Both the position numbers and the translations under genes were made by a program. A stretch of DNA of 55,583 nt from Melioribacteraceae bacterium (GTDB lineage Bacteria > Bacteroidota > Ignavibacteria > Ignavibacteriales > Melioribacteraceae): NCBI GenBank assembly GCA_022181065.1, contig BQMY01000123.1:1-55583 (forward strand), written 5' to 3'. Shown here piece after piece: positions 45,106 through 54,014 of the stretch; position 1 is the first letter of the stretch; the number at the start of each line of letters is the position of its first letter. A model generated the notes under the pieces. That model saw only the letters and a program-made list of their open reading frames with translations, searched no databases and was not told the DNA's origin.

Positions 45106-46560
45106 ATGTTTACAGACAATATTATCAATATACTACTTATTGAAGATGAAGAATATGATGTTCAGCGAGTTAAAAATACCTTGCAGCTGTTTGAGCAGAA
45201 TATCAGGATCAAAGCGGTTGTTTCCTCAGGTATAAAGGCAATAAATCTTCTTGAGGCGAATGCCGAGGATTACGATGTGGTTATCATGGATTACCAGATC
45301 TCCGGCGGTTTGATGGGGGAGAAGCTTATAAGAAAGATTAAAACGATAGACCCCTTGTTACAGGTAATTGTAATTACAAAAATGACGATCAACATCAATG
45401 ACCTGAATTTTGCCAACGAACTTATTCAGGCCGGGGCGTTTTGGTTTTGCACAAAATATCCGGGTGATGTTGATTACATTTATCAACCAACAGATTTTAG
45501 CCTGAGCATATTTAACGCCAAGCGTAAAAGAGAGCTTGAGTTTGCTCAAAGAAGTTCCGATATGAAACTTTCCAGGAATATTCGGGAGATTTTGAGTTCC
45601 AAAAAAATTATCGGCAGTTCACAACCAGTGCAGCAGCTTCATAACAGAATAGATAAATGCGCCGCGACAACCGCTTCAGTGATGATAACCGGTCCTTCCG
45701 GTTCGGGAAAAGAATTGGTCGCCGCAAACATCCATTATCGAAGTGAAAGGAAATATGAAAATTTTGTTGCCGTTAACTGCGGTTCAATTCCCACCGAATT
45801 AATTGAAAGTGAACTTTTCGGATATACCAAGGGCGCTTTCACAGGAGCCGATAAAAACAAAGAAGGTTTGTTCGAATACGCAAATAAGGGAACATTATTT
45901 CTTGACGAAGTAGCCGAATTGCCGCATAATGTACAGGTCAAATTGTTAAGAGTTCTGCAGGAAGGAGAACTTGAGAAAATCGGGTCAACCGAACGTAAAA
46001 AGGTTGATGTGAGAATTATCTCAGCCACAAATAAAGATCTGAAGCAGGAAGTAGTGGAAAGACGATTCAGGGAAGACCTTTTTTACAGATTGAATGTAAT
46101 CCCTATTCGTGTTCCATCTTTGGCTGAGAGAGCAGACGATATCACGCTGCTATTCAGGCATTTTCTCGGTGAATTTTCTCAACAGCTGAATATACCATTT
46201 CCCGAAATCCGGGATGACGCTCTCGAAATTTTGCGAAATTATGAGTATCCCGGTAATATCAGGGAATTGAAAAACATTACACAGCGCATTTTATTCGATT
46301 CTGAAGGAATTATAACGCCAAATATTGTTCGTAATTCTGTTGAAGGCGCACCAATTATGTTTGAATCGAGCTCCGGGGAATTTAATCAGATTCTTGAGAC
46401 GGAGGAAATCCTGCCTTTCAGTGACGCTAAAAAAATACTTCACAAAAAGTACCTCACATATGTGCGCGAAAACTCAAATTCTGACGCGCATGCAGCCGAG
46501 CAGCTTGGGATGGCGCCATCCAATTTTCATAGAATTTGCAAGGAGCATGGTCTGAAATAG
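45106..46560 (+). CDS. Sigma54-dependent response regulator (NtrC family)
   Basis: A 484-aa enhancer-binding protein. The receiver domain (1-125) has the acidic pocket IEDEE and phospho-acceptor Asp62 in VVIMDY. The AAA+ sigma54-activation domain (about 168-400) has Walker A GPSGSGKE (196-203), the sigma54-contacting GAFTGA loop (243-248), Walker B LFLDE (264-268), and an arginine-finger region RRFREDLFYRLNVI. A Fis-type helix-turn-helix ends the protein (HAAEQLGMAPSNFHRICKEHG). It should be phosphorylated by the adjacent kinase and act from upstream sites. The first candidate site begins at the base after its stop codon. Confidence 0.95.
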   Translation: MFTDNIINILLIEDEEYDVQRVKNTLQLFEQNIRIKAVVSSGIKAINLLEANAEDYDVVIMDYQISGGLMGEKLIRKIKTIDPLLQVIVITKMTININDLNFANELIQAGAFWFCTKYPGDVDYIYQPTDFSLSIFNAKRKRELEFAQRSSDMKLSRNIREILSSKKIIGSSQPVQQLHNRIDKCAATTASVMITGPSGSGKELVAANIHYRSERKYENFVAVNCGSIPTELIESELFGYTKGAFTGADKNKEGLFEYANKGTLFLDEVAELPHNVQVKLLRVLQEGELEKIGSTERKKVDVRIISATNKDLKQEVVERRFREDLFYRLNVIPIRVPSLAERADDITLLFRHFLGEFSQQLNIPFPEIRDDALEILRNYEYPGNIRELKNITQRILFDSEGIITPNIVRNSVEGAPIMFESSSGEFNQILETEEILPFSDAKKILHKKYLTYVRENSNSDAHAAEQLGMAPSNFHRICKEHGLK

Positions 46561-46599
46561 TTATCAAAAATGATAAGTTTGTCTTATCAATTCCGCAAC
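46561..46599 (+). promoter_or_regulatory. Putative enhancer sites of the sigma54 regulator, first array
   Basis: A perfect site TTATCA-AAAA-TGATAA (46561-46576) is followed 23 bp later by a half site, TTATCA-ATTC (46584-46593). The same motif and the same 23-bp step recur at 49732. The array lies about 105-140 bp upstream of the membrane protein gene. Confidence 0.6.
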
Positions 46600-46659
46600 A
46601 TAATACATAATTTTTACTGATTACAAGCTGTGAATCAAAAAAAGCTGATTTTCTTATGA

Positions 46660-46676
46660 TGGCATAAAAAGTGACT
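46660..46676 (+). promoter_or_regulatory. Candidate sigma54-type promoter (weak)
   Basis: TGGCATAAAAAGTGACT keeps the -24 TGGCA and the 10-bp spacing from GG to the -12 element, but has GA rather than the conserved GC at -12. It lies between the enhancer-like array and the membrane protein gene. The match is partial and depends on context. Confidence 0.3.
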
Positions 46677-46702
46677 CTCTCATAAAAAAAATAGAGAGTT
46701 AA

Positions 46703-47680
46703 TTGGTTTTACAAAGTAAAATATTAGTTGCGGCAGAAAAAATTAAATATCTCTGGATTCCGGTTTTTTACTTCTATATTGCTGATGCGGTGCCGCTATT
46801 TGAACTTGTTATTTTTATCTTCATTTTTTCCATTTCATTGATAAATCAAAGAAAATCAGGGACTAAAAATGAGAAATCGATTATCAAGCCAATATTCCTG
46901 CTAATGATCGAATTGCTTCTTATGAGCAGAGTTTTTCATTTAATCTTAACTGCAAACTCGGGATCGCAAGGTGAGGTGATTTTTGTTTTATCTCTCGTTC
47001 TTCTGTTTTTTACTTCCGTAAGAATTAAATCGAACCTTTTATACAAATGGTATCTTGTATCGATAATAATTATAGTTATAACAACGCTACTAATTTTTAG
47101 CGGCGTATCGGTTACAAAGTACGCAGTTACTACTGATTTGACATTATTATTGCCATTAATTGCTACTATTTTTCTGTTACTGCTCAGACCGGGCAGTAAT
47201 AATCAACCCGGGGTTTTATTAATCAAAACAGTTGGGGGAATTATCAATTCCGCGCTTGCTATTTTTGTTTTTACGCAGTTAGATATTGAATTTATTACTT
47301 TTAAATGGTCAGGCGGAGAAAATTCAACTATTTACTTATTGTCAACATTAGCGGGCTGTATAGCGCTATTTTTTATTTCCTTGAATGAACTGATAACCAG
47401 GGAAATAATACCCGAAACCAAACGAATCCTTGCTCCATTTCTTGAAGGTGGTTCAAACAATAAAATTCAGCTTACCGAGCGTCTTACGCTTCTTGCGGTA
47501 TTAATATTCATTCTTGTGTTTGGCTCAATAAATATGGAGCAACTAGGAGTGAGAATTGATACAATACTGATTTTCTACGTTGTTCTTTTATTCATTAACA
47601 GATATAGTTGTCTAATAAGAAATATTAGTCTTCGCACAGATCAGGAAGTTACCAGGTCTGTAGAAGCCAAAAAGCATTAA
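46703..47680 (+). CDS. Polytopic membrane protein of unknown function
   Basis: A 325-aa protein with about ten hydrophobic helices (centred near 25, 40, 70, 98, 123, 151, 182, 219, 270 and 296), short loops and a charged C-terminus. I do not recognise a transporter or enzyme family, and there are no conserved charged residues inside helices typical of sugar permeases. It starts with TTG, preceded by an AGAGAG stretch. It is the first gene after the enhancer-like array and is followed 31 bp later by the GH66 gene, so it is probably cotranscribed with it. A role in sensing, uptake or envelope assembly of the glucan system is possible but unproven. Confidence 0.75.
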   Translation: MVLQSKILVAAEKIKYLWIPVFYFYIADAVPLFELVIFIFIFSISLINQRKSGTKNEKSIIKPIFLLMIELLLMSRVFHLILTANSGSQGEVIFVLSLVLLFFTSVRIKSNLLYKWYLVSIIIIVITTLLIFSGVSVTKYAVTTDLTLLLPLIATIFLLLLRPGSNNQPGVLLIKTVGGIINSALAIFVFTQLDIEFITFKWSGGENSTIYLLSTLAGCIALFFISLNELITREIIPETKRILAPFLEGGSNNKIQLTERLTLLAVLIFILVFGSINMEQLGVRIDTILIFYVVLLFINRYSCLIRNISLRTDQEVTRSVEAKKH

Positions 47681-47711
47681 ATGTTTAATTAAATAATTTT
47701 CAGAGATCATA

Positions 47712-49730
47712 ATGAAATTTTCCAAACTTTTATTCTTTTATGTGATTATTCAACTTTTCTCATCATTTTACGCGCAGAACATTGAGTCGATTATAACTGA
47801 TAAAGCCAGGTATATCCCCGGTGATACAGTATTTTTTCAACTCGATTTCGACCAAAATATCAATTCTGGTGTTTTGCATGTGCGATATTTTCATCTCGGT
47901 ACTGTAATTGATGAAGTAGAAATTGAAGTAATCGACAATCAGTTGTTAAATTGGGAATATATTCCCGTCGAGGATGACTTCAAAGGCTATCTCGCCGAGG
48001 TGAAATTTTTTGTTGATGGTCATCTTCTGGATCGCGATAACATCGCGTTTGATGTTTCTTCCGAATGGACAAAGTTTCCGCGTTACGGCTTTTTAAGTGA
48101 TTATACAATTTTGAATTCGGGTTTGCGTGACGATGTTTTATCCAATCTTAACAGACACCATATTAATGGATTACAGTATTATGACTGGCAGAACAAACAT
48201 CATATTCCTCTCGATGGTACTCCGCAGTCACCCGCTTATTCCTGGAAAAATATTTTTAACAGAACGGTCTATTACTGGACAGTAAGATATTATATCGAGG
48301 AAGCAAATACCTATAATATAAAATCGATGAACTACAATTTATTGTACGGCGCATACTCGGATGCTTCCGATGATGGAGTGAGTGACGAATGGCGAATATT
48401 TGAGGATAATCAGCACCTTACTCCAAAATTTCATGACCTGCCGGATTCCTGGGAGAGTGATATCTATCTTATTAATCCATTTAATCAGGACTGGAAAAAT
48501 TACTTGTTTGACAAAGAAAAGGACGCCTTTGAAGCACTTCCTTTTGATGGATGGCACATAGATCAGCTTGGAAATCAGGGAACAGTTTACGATTATTTTG
48601 GTAATTCGCTTAATTTGAAGAATTCTTATACACCATTTATTTCAGAGGCAAAAGATTTTCTGGACAAAAAAATGGTCATGAATGCAGTGGGGCAATATGG
48701 ACAAGCAGAGATTTCACAGGCTCCGGTAGAATTTTTATATACCGAGCATTGGGATGATGACAGTTACAGCGATATCGCAGATATTATCAAAACAAACAGT
48801 TCTTACTCACAGAATAGCTTAAATACAGTTCTCGCGGCTTATATGAATTATGATTTCGGGCAGTCAACCGGATATTTCAATACGCCGGGAATTTTATATA
48901 CTGATGCTGTTATATTTTCGGAAGGCGGCGCACACCTTGAACTTGGCGAGCATATGCTTCATAACGAGTTTTTCCCCGCTAACAACTTACAGATGAGTGA
49001 AGAACTAACCGCAAGTCTGGTTGACTATTACGATTTCCTCACAGCATACCAGAATATTCTCAGGGACAGCGTATCAAACGGTTTCCTGACACTTACTAGT
49101 GATATATCTTTATCAAATTTTGTAAAGACAGGCTCTGTCTGGAAAAGAGTTAAAACAAAAGATGAGATGGATATCATTCATCTGATAAATTTTATAGGAG
49201 CAACACATACACGCTGGAAGGATAAAAACGCAAATCAGACTGCCCCAATCATTCAGAAAGACTTTGAATTTAATATTCATAGTTCTAAAAGTATCGGCAG
49301 GATTTGGATGGCATCACCCGATACAATCAGCGGTTCACCGGTCTCACTGCCATTTACTGAAAGTTCGGGAGTTTACACGATATCAGTCCCGTATCTTGAA
49401 TATTGGACAATGATAGTTGTTGAATATGGTGATCAGGTTGGTGTTGAAAAAAATAATGGTAAACCCGATAAGTTTACGTTGGGCCAAAATTTTCCTAATC
49501 CGTTTAATCCGAATACAACAGTAGAGTTTACGATCAGCGAACCGGGAACAGTTAAATTCGGTGTGATTGATATTCTGGGGCAGGAGATTTTGACGATGAA
49601 TACTCATTATAATTTTGCCGGTAACTATCATATAAATATCAGCGCGAAAAATCTTTCATCGGGGGTATACTGGTACTATATGCGGCAGAATGAGAATGTA
49701 GAAGTTAGGAAGATGATGGTTTTAAAGTGA
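47712..49730 (+). CDS. GH66 dextranase/cycloisomaltooligosaccharide glucanotransferase-like enzyme with T9SS sorting domain
   Basis: A 672-aa exported enzyme. A signal peptide (1-21) and an N-terminal beta domain (about 22-115) are followed by a GH66 barrel. The barrel has PRYGFLSDY (123), LNRHHINGLQYYDWQNKHH (146), MNYNLLYGAY (206), FDGWHIDQLG (278-287, nucleophile candidate Asp284), FLYTEHWD (acid/base candidate Glu345), and the block TDAVIFSEGGAHLELGEHML (397-416). A T9SS sorting domain follows from about 593. GH66 enzymes cleave or cyclise alpha-1,6-glucan; dextranase is more likely than the cyclising activity because I see no inserted CBM35. Catalytic residues are assigned by family pattern. 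Confidence 0.93.
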   Translation: MKFSKLLFFYVIIQLFSSFYAQNIESIITDKARYIPGDTVFFQLDFDQNINSGVLHVRYFHLGTVIDEVEIEVIDNQLLNWEYIPVEDDFKGYLAEVKFFVDGHLLDRDNIAFDVSSEWTKFPRYGFLSDYTILNSGLRDDVLSNLNRHHINGLQYYDWQNKHHIPLDGTPQSPAYSWKNIFNRTVYYWTVRYYIEEANTYNIKSMNYNLLYGAYSDASDDGVSDEWRIFEDNQHLTPKFHDLPDSWESDIYLINPFNQDWKNYLFDKEKDAFEALPFDGWHIDQLGNQGTVYDYFGNSLNLKNSYTPFISEAKDFLDKKMVMNAVGQYGQAEISQAPVEFLYTEHWDDDSYSDIADIIKTNSSYSQNSLNTVLAAYMNYDFGQSTGYFNTPGILYTDAVIFSEGGAHLELGEHMLHNEFFPANNLQMSEELTASLVDYYDFLTAYQNILRDSVSNGFLTLTSDISLSNFVKTGSVWKRVKTKDEMDIIHLINFIGATHTRWKDKNANQTAPIIQKDFEFNIHSSKSIGRIWMASPDTISGSPVSLPFTESSGVYTISVPYLEYWTMIVVEYGDQVGVEKNNGKPDKFTLGQNFPNPFNPNTTVEFTISEPGTVKFGVIDILGQEILTMNTHYNFAGNYHINISAKNLSSGVYWYYMRQNENVEVRKMMVLK

Positions 49731-49731
49731 C

Positions 49732-49804
49732 TTATCAAAAAAGATAAGATTTTATTATCGGAATTGATAAAACAATTCTTTTTAATACATATCAATCCCG
49801 ATAA
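49732..49804 (+). promoter_or_regulatory. Putative enhancer sites of the sigma54 regulator, second array (three copies)
   Basis: Three sites of 16 bp: TTATCA-AAAA-AGATAA (49732-49747), TTATCG-GAAT-TGATAA (49755-49770) and ATATCA-ATCC-CGATAA (49789-49804). Start-to-start distances are 23 and 34 bp, which keeps them on nearly one face of the helix. The array begins 2 bp after the GH66 stop and ends 56 bp before the next gene. Confidence 0.65.
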
Positions 49805-49810
49805 TCCTAT

Positions 49811-49827
49811 TTGGAACGGAATATGAA
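49811..49827 (+). promoter_or_regulatory. Candidate sigma54-type promoter (weak)
   Basis: TTGGAACGGAATATGAA has GG, 10 bp, then GA, the same partial pattern as at 46660. It lies immediately downstream of the enhancer-like array and about 33 bp before the ATG. The -12 element is GA rather than GC, so support is weak. Confidence 0.3.
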
Positions 49828-49860
49828 TAATTATAATAAACCAAATTTAATGGAGCAAAA

Positions 49861-51321
49861 ATGAGAATCAAGTTTGTACTATTATTACTTTTCGTTACAG
49901 GTGCGATGTTCTCTCAGCCCGTATCTGTGACTTTTCAGGTTGACATGTCGGTGCAGGTGGGATATGGTCTTTTCGATACCGCGAATGACATTGTTTACTT
50001 GCGTGGAGAATTTAACGACTGGGATTTAAATTATCCGATGACAGATGATGATGTTGACACGATCTACACTTTTACCATCGAAGGTTTGATGCCGGCGGAT
50101 ACATTCAACTATAAATACTACCGCTCAAATGGCGAAACATGGGAAGATGATCCGGAGCGTGTTCTTATTGTACCAGATCAGGATGATACTCTGGAAGTAG
50201 CCTTTTTTAACCGTCAGGATGGCAGCACTGTTTCAGGTGATGTTCTCGTGGCGTTTAATGTGAACATGGAATTTGAAAAAATCGCCGGAAGATTTGAGCC
50301 GGGAAATGATACCGTTTGGGTAAGAGGCGCGTTTAACGGCTGGGCAGGAACCAATCCTATGACACAATCAGTTACTGATCCCAATATTTATGAAGGACAG
50401 GCTGATCTGTTCCTCTTTGAAGGAGATACAATTCACTACAAGTTCGCGTATGGAACTTCCAATGATATTACCTGGGAAAATGACTTTACACAAAATACCG
50501 GTGGACACAGACTAATAGGGATAACAGCTGATGTAATCAATGATGGATTTATACTCGACGAGGGAACATTCAATGAAATTTCTCTTGATGATGTTACCAA
50601 CTATGAGTCTTCAGTGGTATTTTCGGTTGATATGAACAACGCGGTTGATCTTAATGGAAACCCGTTTACGGCTATTGAGAATGTATTCGTCTGTGGCGGT
50701 ACTTTTCCGCTTGGCTGGGGATGGGATCAAAATCAATATGATAATGCCACCTTTATGAATGATAATGGTGAAGAGGGTGATACAACACCGGGTGATGGAA
50801 TTTGGGCAGTAAGAGTATTTTTCCCCCAATACACTCCGTTGCTTGTTCAGTACAAATATGGAGCAAACTGGGGATTGAGCAGTAATAACGGCACTAATGA
50901 CAATGAAAACCCGTCAGGTGAAGATCACTGGATAGAACTTCTTCCGGTTATGGTTAGTGCCCGGGTTGAAAACGTTTTTGGTGAAGCTACCACTTCAGAT
51001 AATCCTCATATTTTACTTGATGTTGTAACTGATCTTGAAGAAGTAAATACTGGTGTAACAGGATTTGCTTTAAAACAGAATTATCCTAATCCTTTCAATC
51101 CTTCTACTACGATCAATTTTGCGATTCAGGAGACCGGATTTGTTACATTGAAAGTATATGACATTCTTGGAAATGAAATTACCACGCTCGTCTCTGAGCA
51201 TCTAAATTCGGGTGAATATAAAGTTGGATTCGACGGTTCTTCTCTCTCTTCGGGAATCTATTTTTACGAGTTACGTACGAAAGAAAATATCGCGACAAAC
51301 AAAATGATTTTAATAAAATAA
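49861..51321 (+). CDS. Secreted multi-module glycan-binding-like protein with T9SS sorting domain
   Basis: A 486-aa exported protein. The signal peptide (1-19) is followed by three related early-set beta-sandwich modules at about 20-125, 128-240 and 250-385. Each starts with a pattern such as VTFQVDMSV...VYLRGEFNDW, VAFNVNME...VWVRGAFNGW or VVFSVDMN...VFVCGGTF. This pattern resembles CBM20/CBM48-type starch-binding modules (G-x-F-N-x-W). A T9SS sorting domain follows from about 398 (NYPNPFNPSTTINFA). A surface alpha-glucan-binding role is inferred from module type and the adjacent GH66. The gene is directly behind the three-site array and is probably the first of its own transcript. GGAG lies 5 nt before the ATG. 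Confidence 0.82.
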   Translation: MRIKFVLLLLFVTGAMFSQPVSVTFQVDMSVQVGYGLFDTANDIVYLRGEFNDWDLNYPMTDDDVDTIYTFTIEGLMPADTFNYKYYRSNGETWEDDPERVLIVPDQDDTLEVAFFNRQDGSTVSGDVLVAFNVNMEFEKIAGRFEPGNDTVWVRGAFNGWAGTNPMTQSVTDPNIYEGQADLFLFEGDTIHYKFAYGTSNDITWENDFTQNTGGHRLIGITADVINDGFILDEGTFNEISLDDVTNYESSVVFSVDMNNAVDLNGNPFTAIENVFVCGGTFPLGWGWDQNQYDNATFMNDNGEEGDTTPGDGIWAVRVFFPQYTPLLVQYKYGANWGLSSNNGTNDNENPSGEDHWIELLPVMVSARVENVFGEATTSDNPHILLDVVTDLEEVNTGVTGFALKQNYPNPFNPSTTINFAIQETGFVTLKVYDILGNEITTLVSEHLNSGEYKVGFDGSSLSSGIYFYELRTKENIATNKMILIK

Positions 51322-51328
51322 AACTGAG

Positions 51329-51352
51329 GGGGATAATTTTTATCCCCTTTTT
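51329..51352 (+). terminator. Intrinsic terminator between the binding protein and glycosidase genes
   Basis: A perfect 8-bp stem, GGGGATAA (51329-51336) and TTATCCCC (51340-51347), with a 3-nt loop runs into five T. It lies 8 bp after the stop, so it can lower or block readthrough into the glycosidase gene. Confidence 0.85.
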
Positions 51353-51364
51353 AATTTGAAGACT

Positions 51365-53992
51365 ATGAAAATATACTTGTTTATTATAACTTTTATTTCC
51401 TCGCAGTTTTTTGCTCAATCGGCTATATATGAGAATAACTCTTATTCCCTTTTTCATGACAGGGTTGTCGAGGGTGAGAAAGAAGCTGTGGTTATTTCAC
51501 CCCGTGAAATTACAACCAACTATGTGGGCGCGCTTGCTGATGGTTTTGACAGACTCGTAAAATTCAAGTTTGCGCTAAATGGCGCCGATAATGAACGTCC
51601 GTCCGGGATGGATCATGAAGTTTATCTTAATCCGAAAGATGGATATTTTGAAACTCCGCTGTTTATTTTCGGGCAGCCGGATCCTGTGGGCTCAGGGCTA
51701 CCGCAGGGAAAAGAACATAGTATCAGACCGGATCAAAAGTTTAACGTAAAGTTTCGTGTTGATATGCGAAATGTATTAAGAGAGTTTGAGGAAAAAGGAT
51801 ATTATACTCTTTATAATGGTGAAAAATTAAATAAAAGTGAGTTTAAAGGTGTTTTTTTAGCAGGTAGTACAACACCATTAATCTGGGATTTTGATCAGCT
51901 GCCAAAAATGAAAAATCTTGAACTTTCAGATGCTGATGGTGACGGTATATTTGAGGTAACTCTCGACTTTGTACCAACATCATACAGGAGTGTGAAAGGG
52001 GAAATTGGGGTATGGAAACTCAAAAAAGATGTTAGTCAGTTTCCACAGCTGAAATCGACAGTTCCTATAGTTGAAGCAATGTACAACCTGTCACTTGAAG
52101 AGTTGCTTGAAAATGTTCGTCCTGATGGTGCTTTCATGGCGGGCGCAAAATGGAATGGCGTATGGACAAGGGATATCAGTTATTCAATAGTGTTAAGTCT
52201 TGCGTCAATAATGCCGGACGCTTCTAAAGTAAGCTTGATGGCAAAAGTAAAAGATGGAATGATAATTCAGGATACAGGGACGGGAGGTTCTTATCCGGTA
52301 TCATCTGACAGGATGACATGGGCACTTGCTGCATGGGAAATATATAAGTCCACCGGCGATTTGAATTGGTTGCAGACTATTTATCCTGTAATTAAAAAAT
52401 CGGTTGATCAAGATCTGCAAACATTATACAATGAAGATGTATCCCTTGCTTCCGGTGAATCATCATTCCTTGATTGGCGGGAACAATCTTATCCCGAATG
52501 GATGGATCCCAAAGATATTTATATTTCGAAAAACCTCGGTACAAATATAGTACACTTCGCGACTCTGGATATCCTCGCCAATATTGAAGAAATATTCGGA
52601 TATGATTCAGAAAAATATCAATCTCTATCCGACAAATTAAGGGAAGAGATAAATAGACAATTGTGGGTAGAAGAGAAAGGGTATTACGGTCAATATTTAT
52701 ACGGAAGAAACTATTTGAGCCTTTCTCCCAAAAGTGAAACTCTTGGCGAAGCCCTGTCAATATTATACGAGGTCGCTGATCAGGAACGTGCTGAAAGAAT
52801 AGTTAAAAATACCCCGGTAACTGAATATGGTTCGCCTTGCTTTTATCCTCAAATACCGGGAATTCCACCATATCATAATAATGGTATTTGGCCATTTGTG
52901 CAGGCGTATCACACCTGGGCAGCTGCTAAAGTTAAAAACGAAGCTTCAGTGGTTCATGGCTTTGCTTCCATATACAGACCCGCGATGCTATACCTGACGA
53001 ATAAGGAAAACTTTGTCGCGGAATCAGGAGATTTTAATGGTACGCAGATCAATTCAAACAGACAGTTATGGAGTGTAGCCGGGAATATCGCTTTGGTGCA
53101 TCGTGTTTTATTCGGAATGGAGGCAACAGCTGATGGTATAACGTTAGACCCATTTATTCCGGAGGCTATTGGGGGAGAGTACAGCCTGACAAATTATCGT
53201 TATCACAAAGCGATTCTTAATATTAAAATCACCGGATTTGGTACTTCACCCGAATCAGTGTTGATCAATAATGTTAAACACGAAAATGTAATCATTCCCA
53301 ACGAGGCTGAAGGTGTTTATGATATCGTCATAAATATGAATGGTTCGAATGGAGCAGACGAATACAATTTGGTAGAAAATCGATTTTCTCCCGAAACTCC
53401 TGATGTTAATTTTAGTGGAAGTTTAGTGACATGGTCTAAAGTACCGTCGGCAAAAAAATACAAGGTCTATATAAATGGTGAGTTTAAGGAGAGTATTTCA
53501 ACGAACGAATTTAATTACGAAAAAGATACCTCCCTTAAAACATTTCAGGTTAAGGCAGTTGACCAATATGGGTTTGAATCATTCTTATCAGAACCAATTC
53601 ATTTAATTGAAGAAACGAAGGTTCAAATTGTAGATACAGATAATACCAAAATCTCTCCGAATAAAAATACAAAATTGGAGTTTAACTTTGATATTGATGA
53701 AGCAGGTACATACGCAATTGACTTTTATTACGGAAATGGCACCGGTCCGATCAACACCGATAATAATTGCGCTATCCGAACTGTAATGTTGAACGGACAA
53801 TCAAAAACGCTCATCTTACCACAGAGAGGTACAGGTGACTGGAAAGACCGAGGTTATTCGAATCCTCTTCACTTCTCACTGAAAGCAGGTGAACAAAACT
53901 TGTTGATAGAATATTCGGATATAAATATAAATATGGATGGAGAAATTAACGAAGCTGTAATAGAACATTTCAGAATCATGAAATTAGATTAA
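51365..53992 (+). CDS. Exported (alpha/alpha)6-barrel glycosidase, probable alpha-glucosidase type
   Basis: An 875-aa protein. A signal peptide (about 1-17, ending FFAQS) and an N-terminal beta domain (about 20-215, with a VFLAGSTTPLIWDFDQL segment like a starch-binding module) are followed by a six-hairpin (alpha/alpha)6 region of about 225-615. This carries AKWNGVWTRDISYSIVLSLA, GGSYPVSSDRMTWALAAWE, FLDWREQSYPEWMD and HNNGIWPFVQAYHTWAA, a pattern seen in amylo-alpha-1,6-glucosidase- and trehalase-like clans. A Fn3-like stretch (about 670-745) and a final CBM6-like sandwich follow. The exact GH family is uncertain. There is no T9SS sorting domain, unlike its neighbours, so it is probably periplasmic and processes oligosaccharides released outside (inference). 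I start at ATG 51365, not TTG 51356. Confidence 0.82.
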   Translation: MKIYLFIITFISSQFFAQSAIYENNSYSLFHDRVVEGEKEAVVISPREITTNYVGALADGFDRLVKFKFALNGADNERPSGMDHEVYLNPKDGYFETPLFIFGQPDPVGSGLPQGKEHSIRPDQKFNVKFRVDMRNVLREFEEKGYYTLYNGEKLNKSEFKGVFLAGSTTPLIWDFDQLPKMKNLELSDADGDGIFEVTLDFVPTSYRSVKGEIGVWKLKKDVSQFPQLKSTVPIVEAMYNLSLEELLENVRPDGAFMAGAKWNGVWTRDISYSIVLSLASIMPDASKVSLMAKVKDGMIIQDTGTGGSYPVSSDRMTWALAAWEIYKSTGDLNWLQTIYPVIKKSVDQDLQTLYNEDVSLASGESSFLDWREQSYPEWMDPKDIYISKNLGTNIVHFATLDILANIEEIFGYDSEKYQSLSDKLREEINRQLWVEEKGYYGQYLYGRNYLSLSPKSETLGEALSILYEVADQERAERIVKNTPVTEYGSPCFYPQIPGIPPYHNNGIWPFVQAYHTWAAAKVKNEASVVHGFASIYRPAMLYLTNKENFVAESGDFNGTQINSNRQLWSVAGNIALVHRVLFGMEATADGITLDPFIPEAIGGEYSLTNYRYHKAILNIKITGFGTSPESVLINNVKHENVIIPNEAEGVYDIVINMNGSNGADEYNLVENRFSPETPDVNFSGSLVTWSKVPSAKKYKVYINGEFKESISTNEFNYEKDTSLKTFQVKAVDQYGFESFLSEPIHLIEETKVQIVDTDNTKISPNKNTKLEFNFDIDEAGTYAIDFYYGNGTGPINTDNNCAIRTVMLNGQSKTLILPQRGTGDWKDRGYSNPLHFSLKAGEQNLLIEYSDININMDGEINEAVIEHFRIMKLD

Positions 53993-54014
53993 CTATATCA
54001 CTTTTGGAGGAAAC

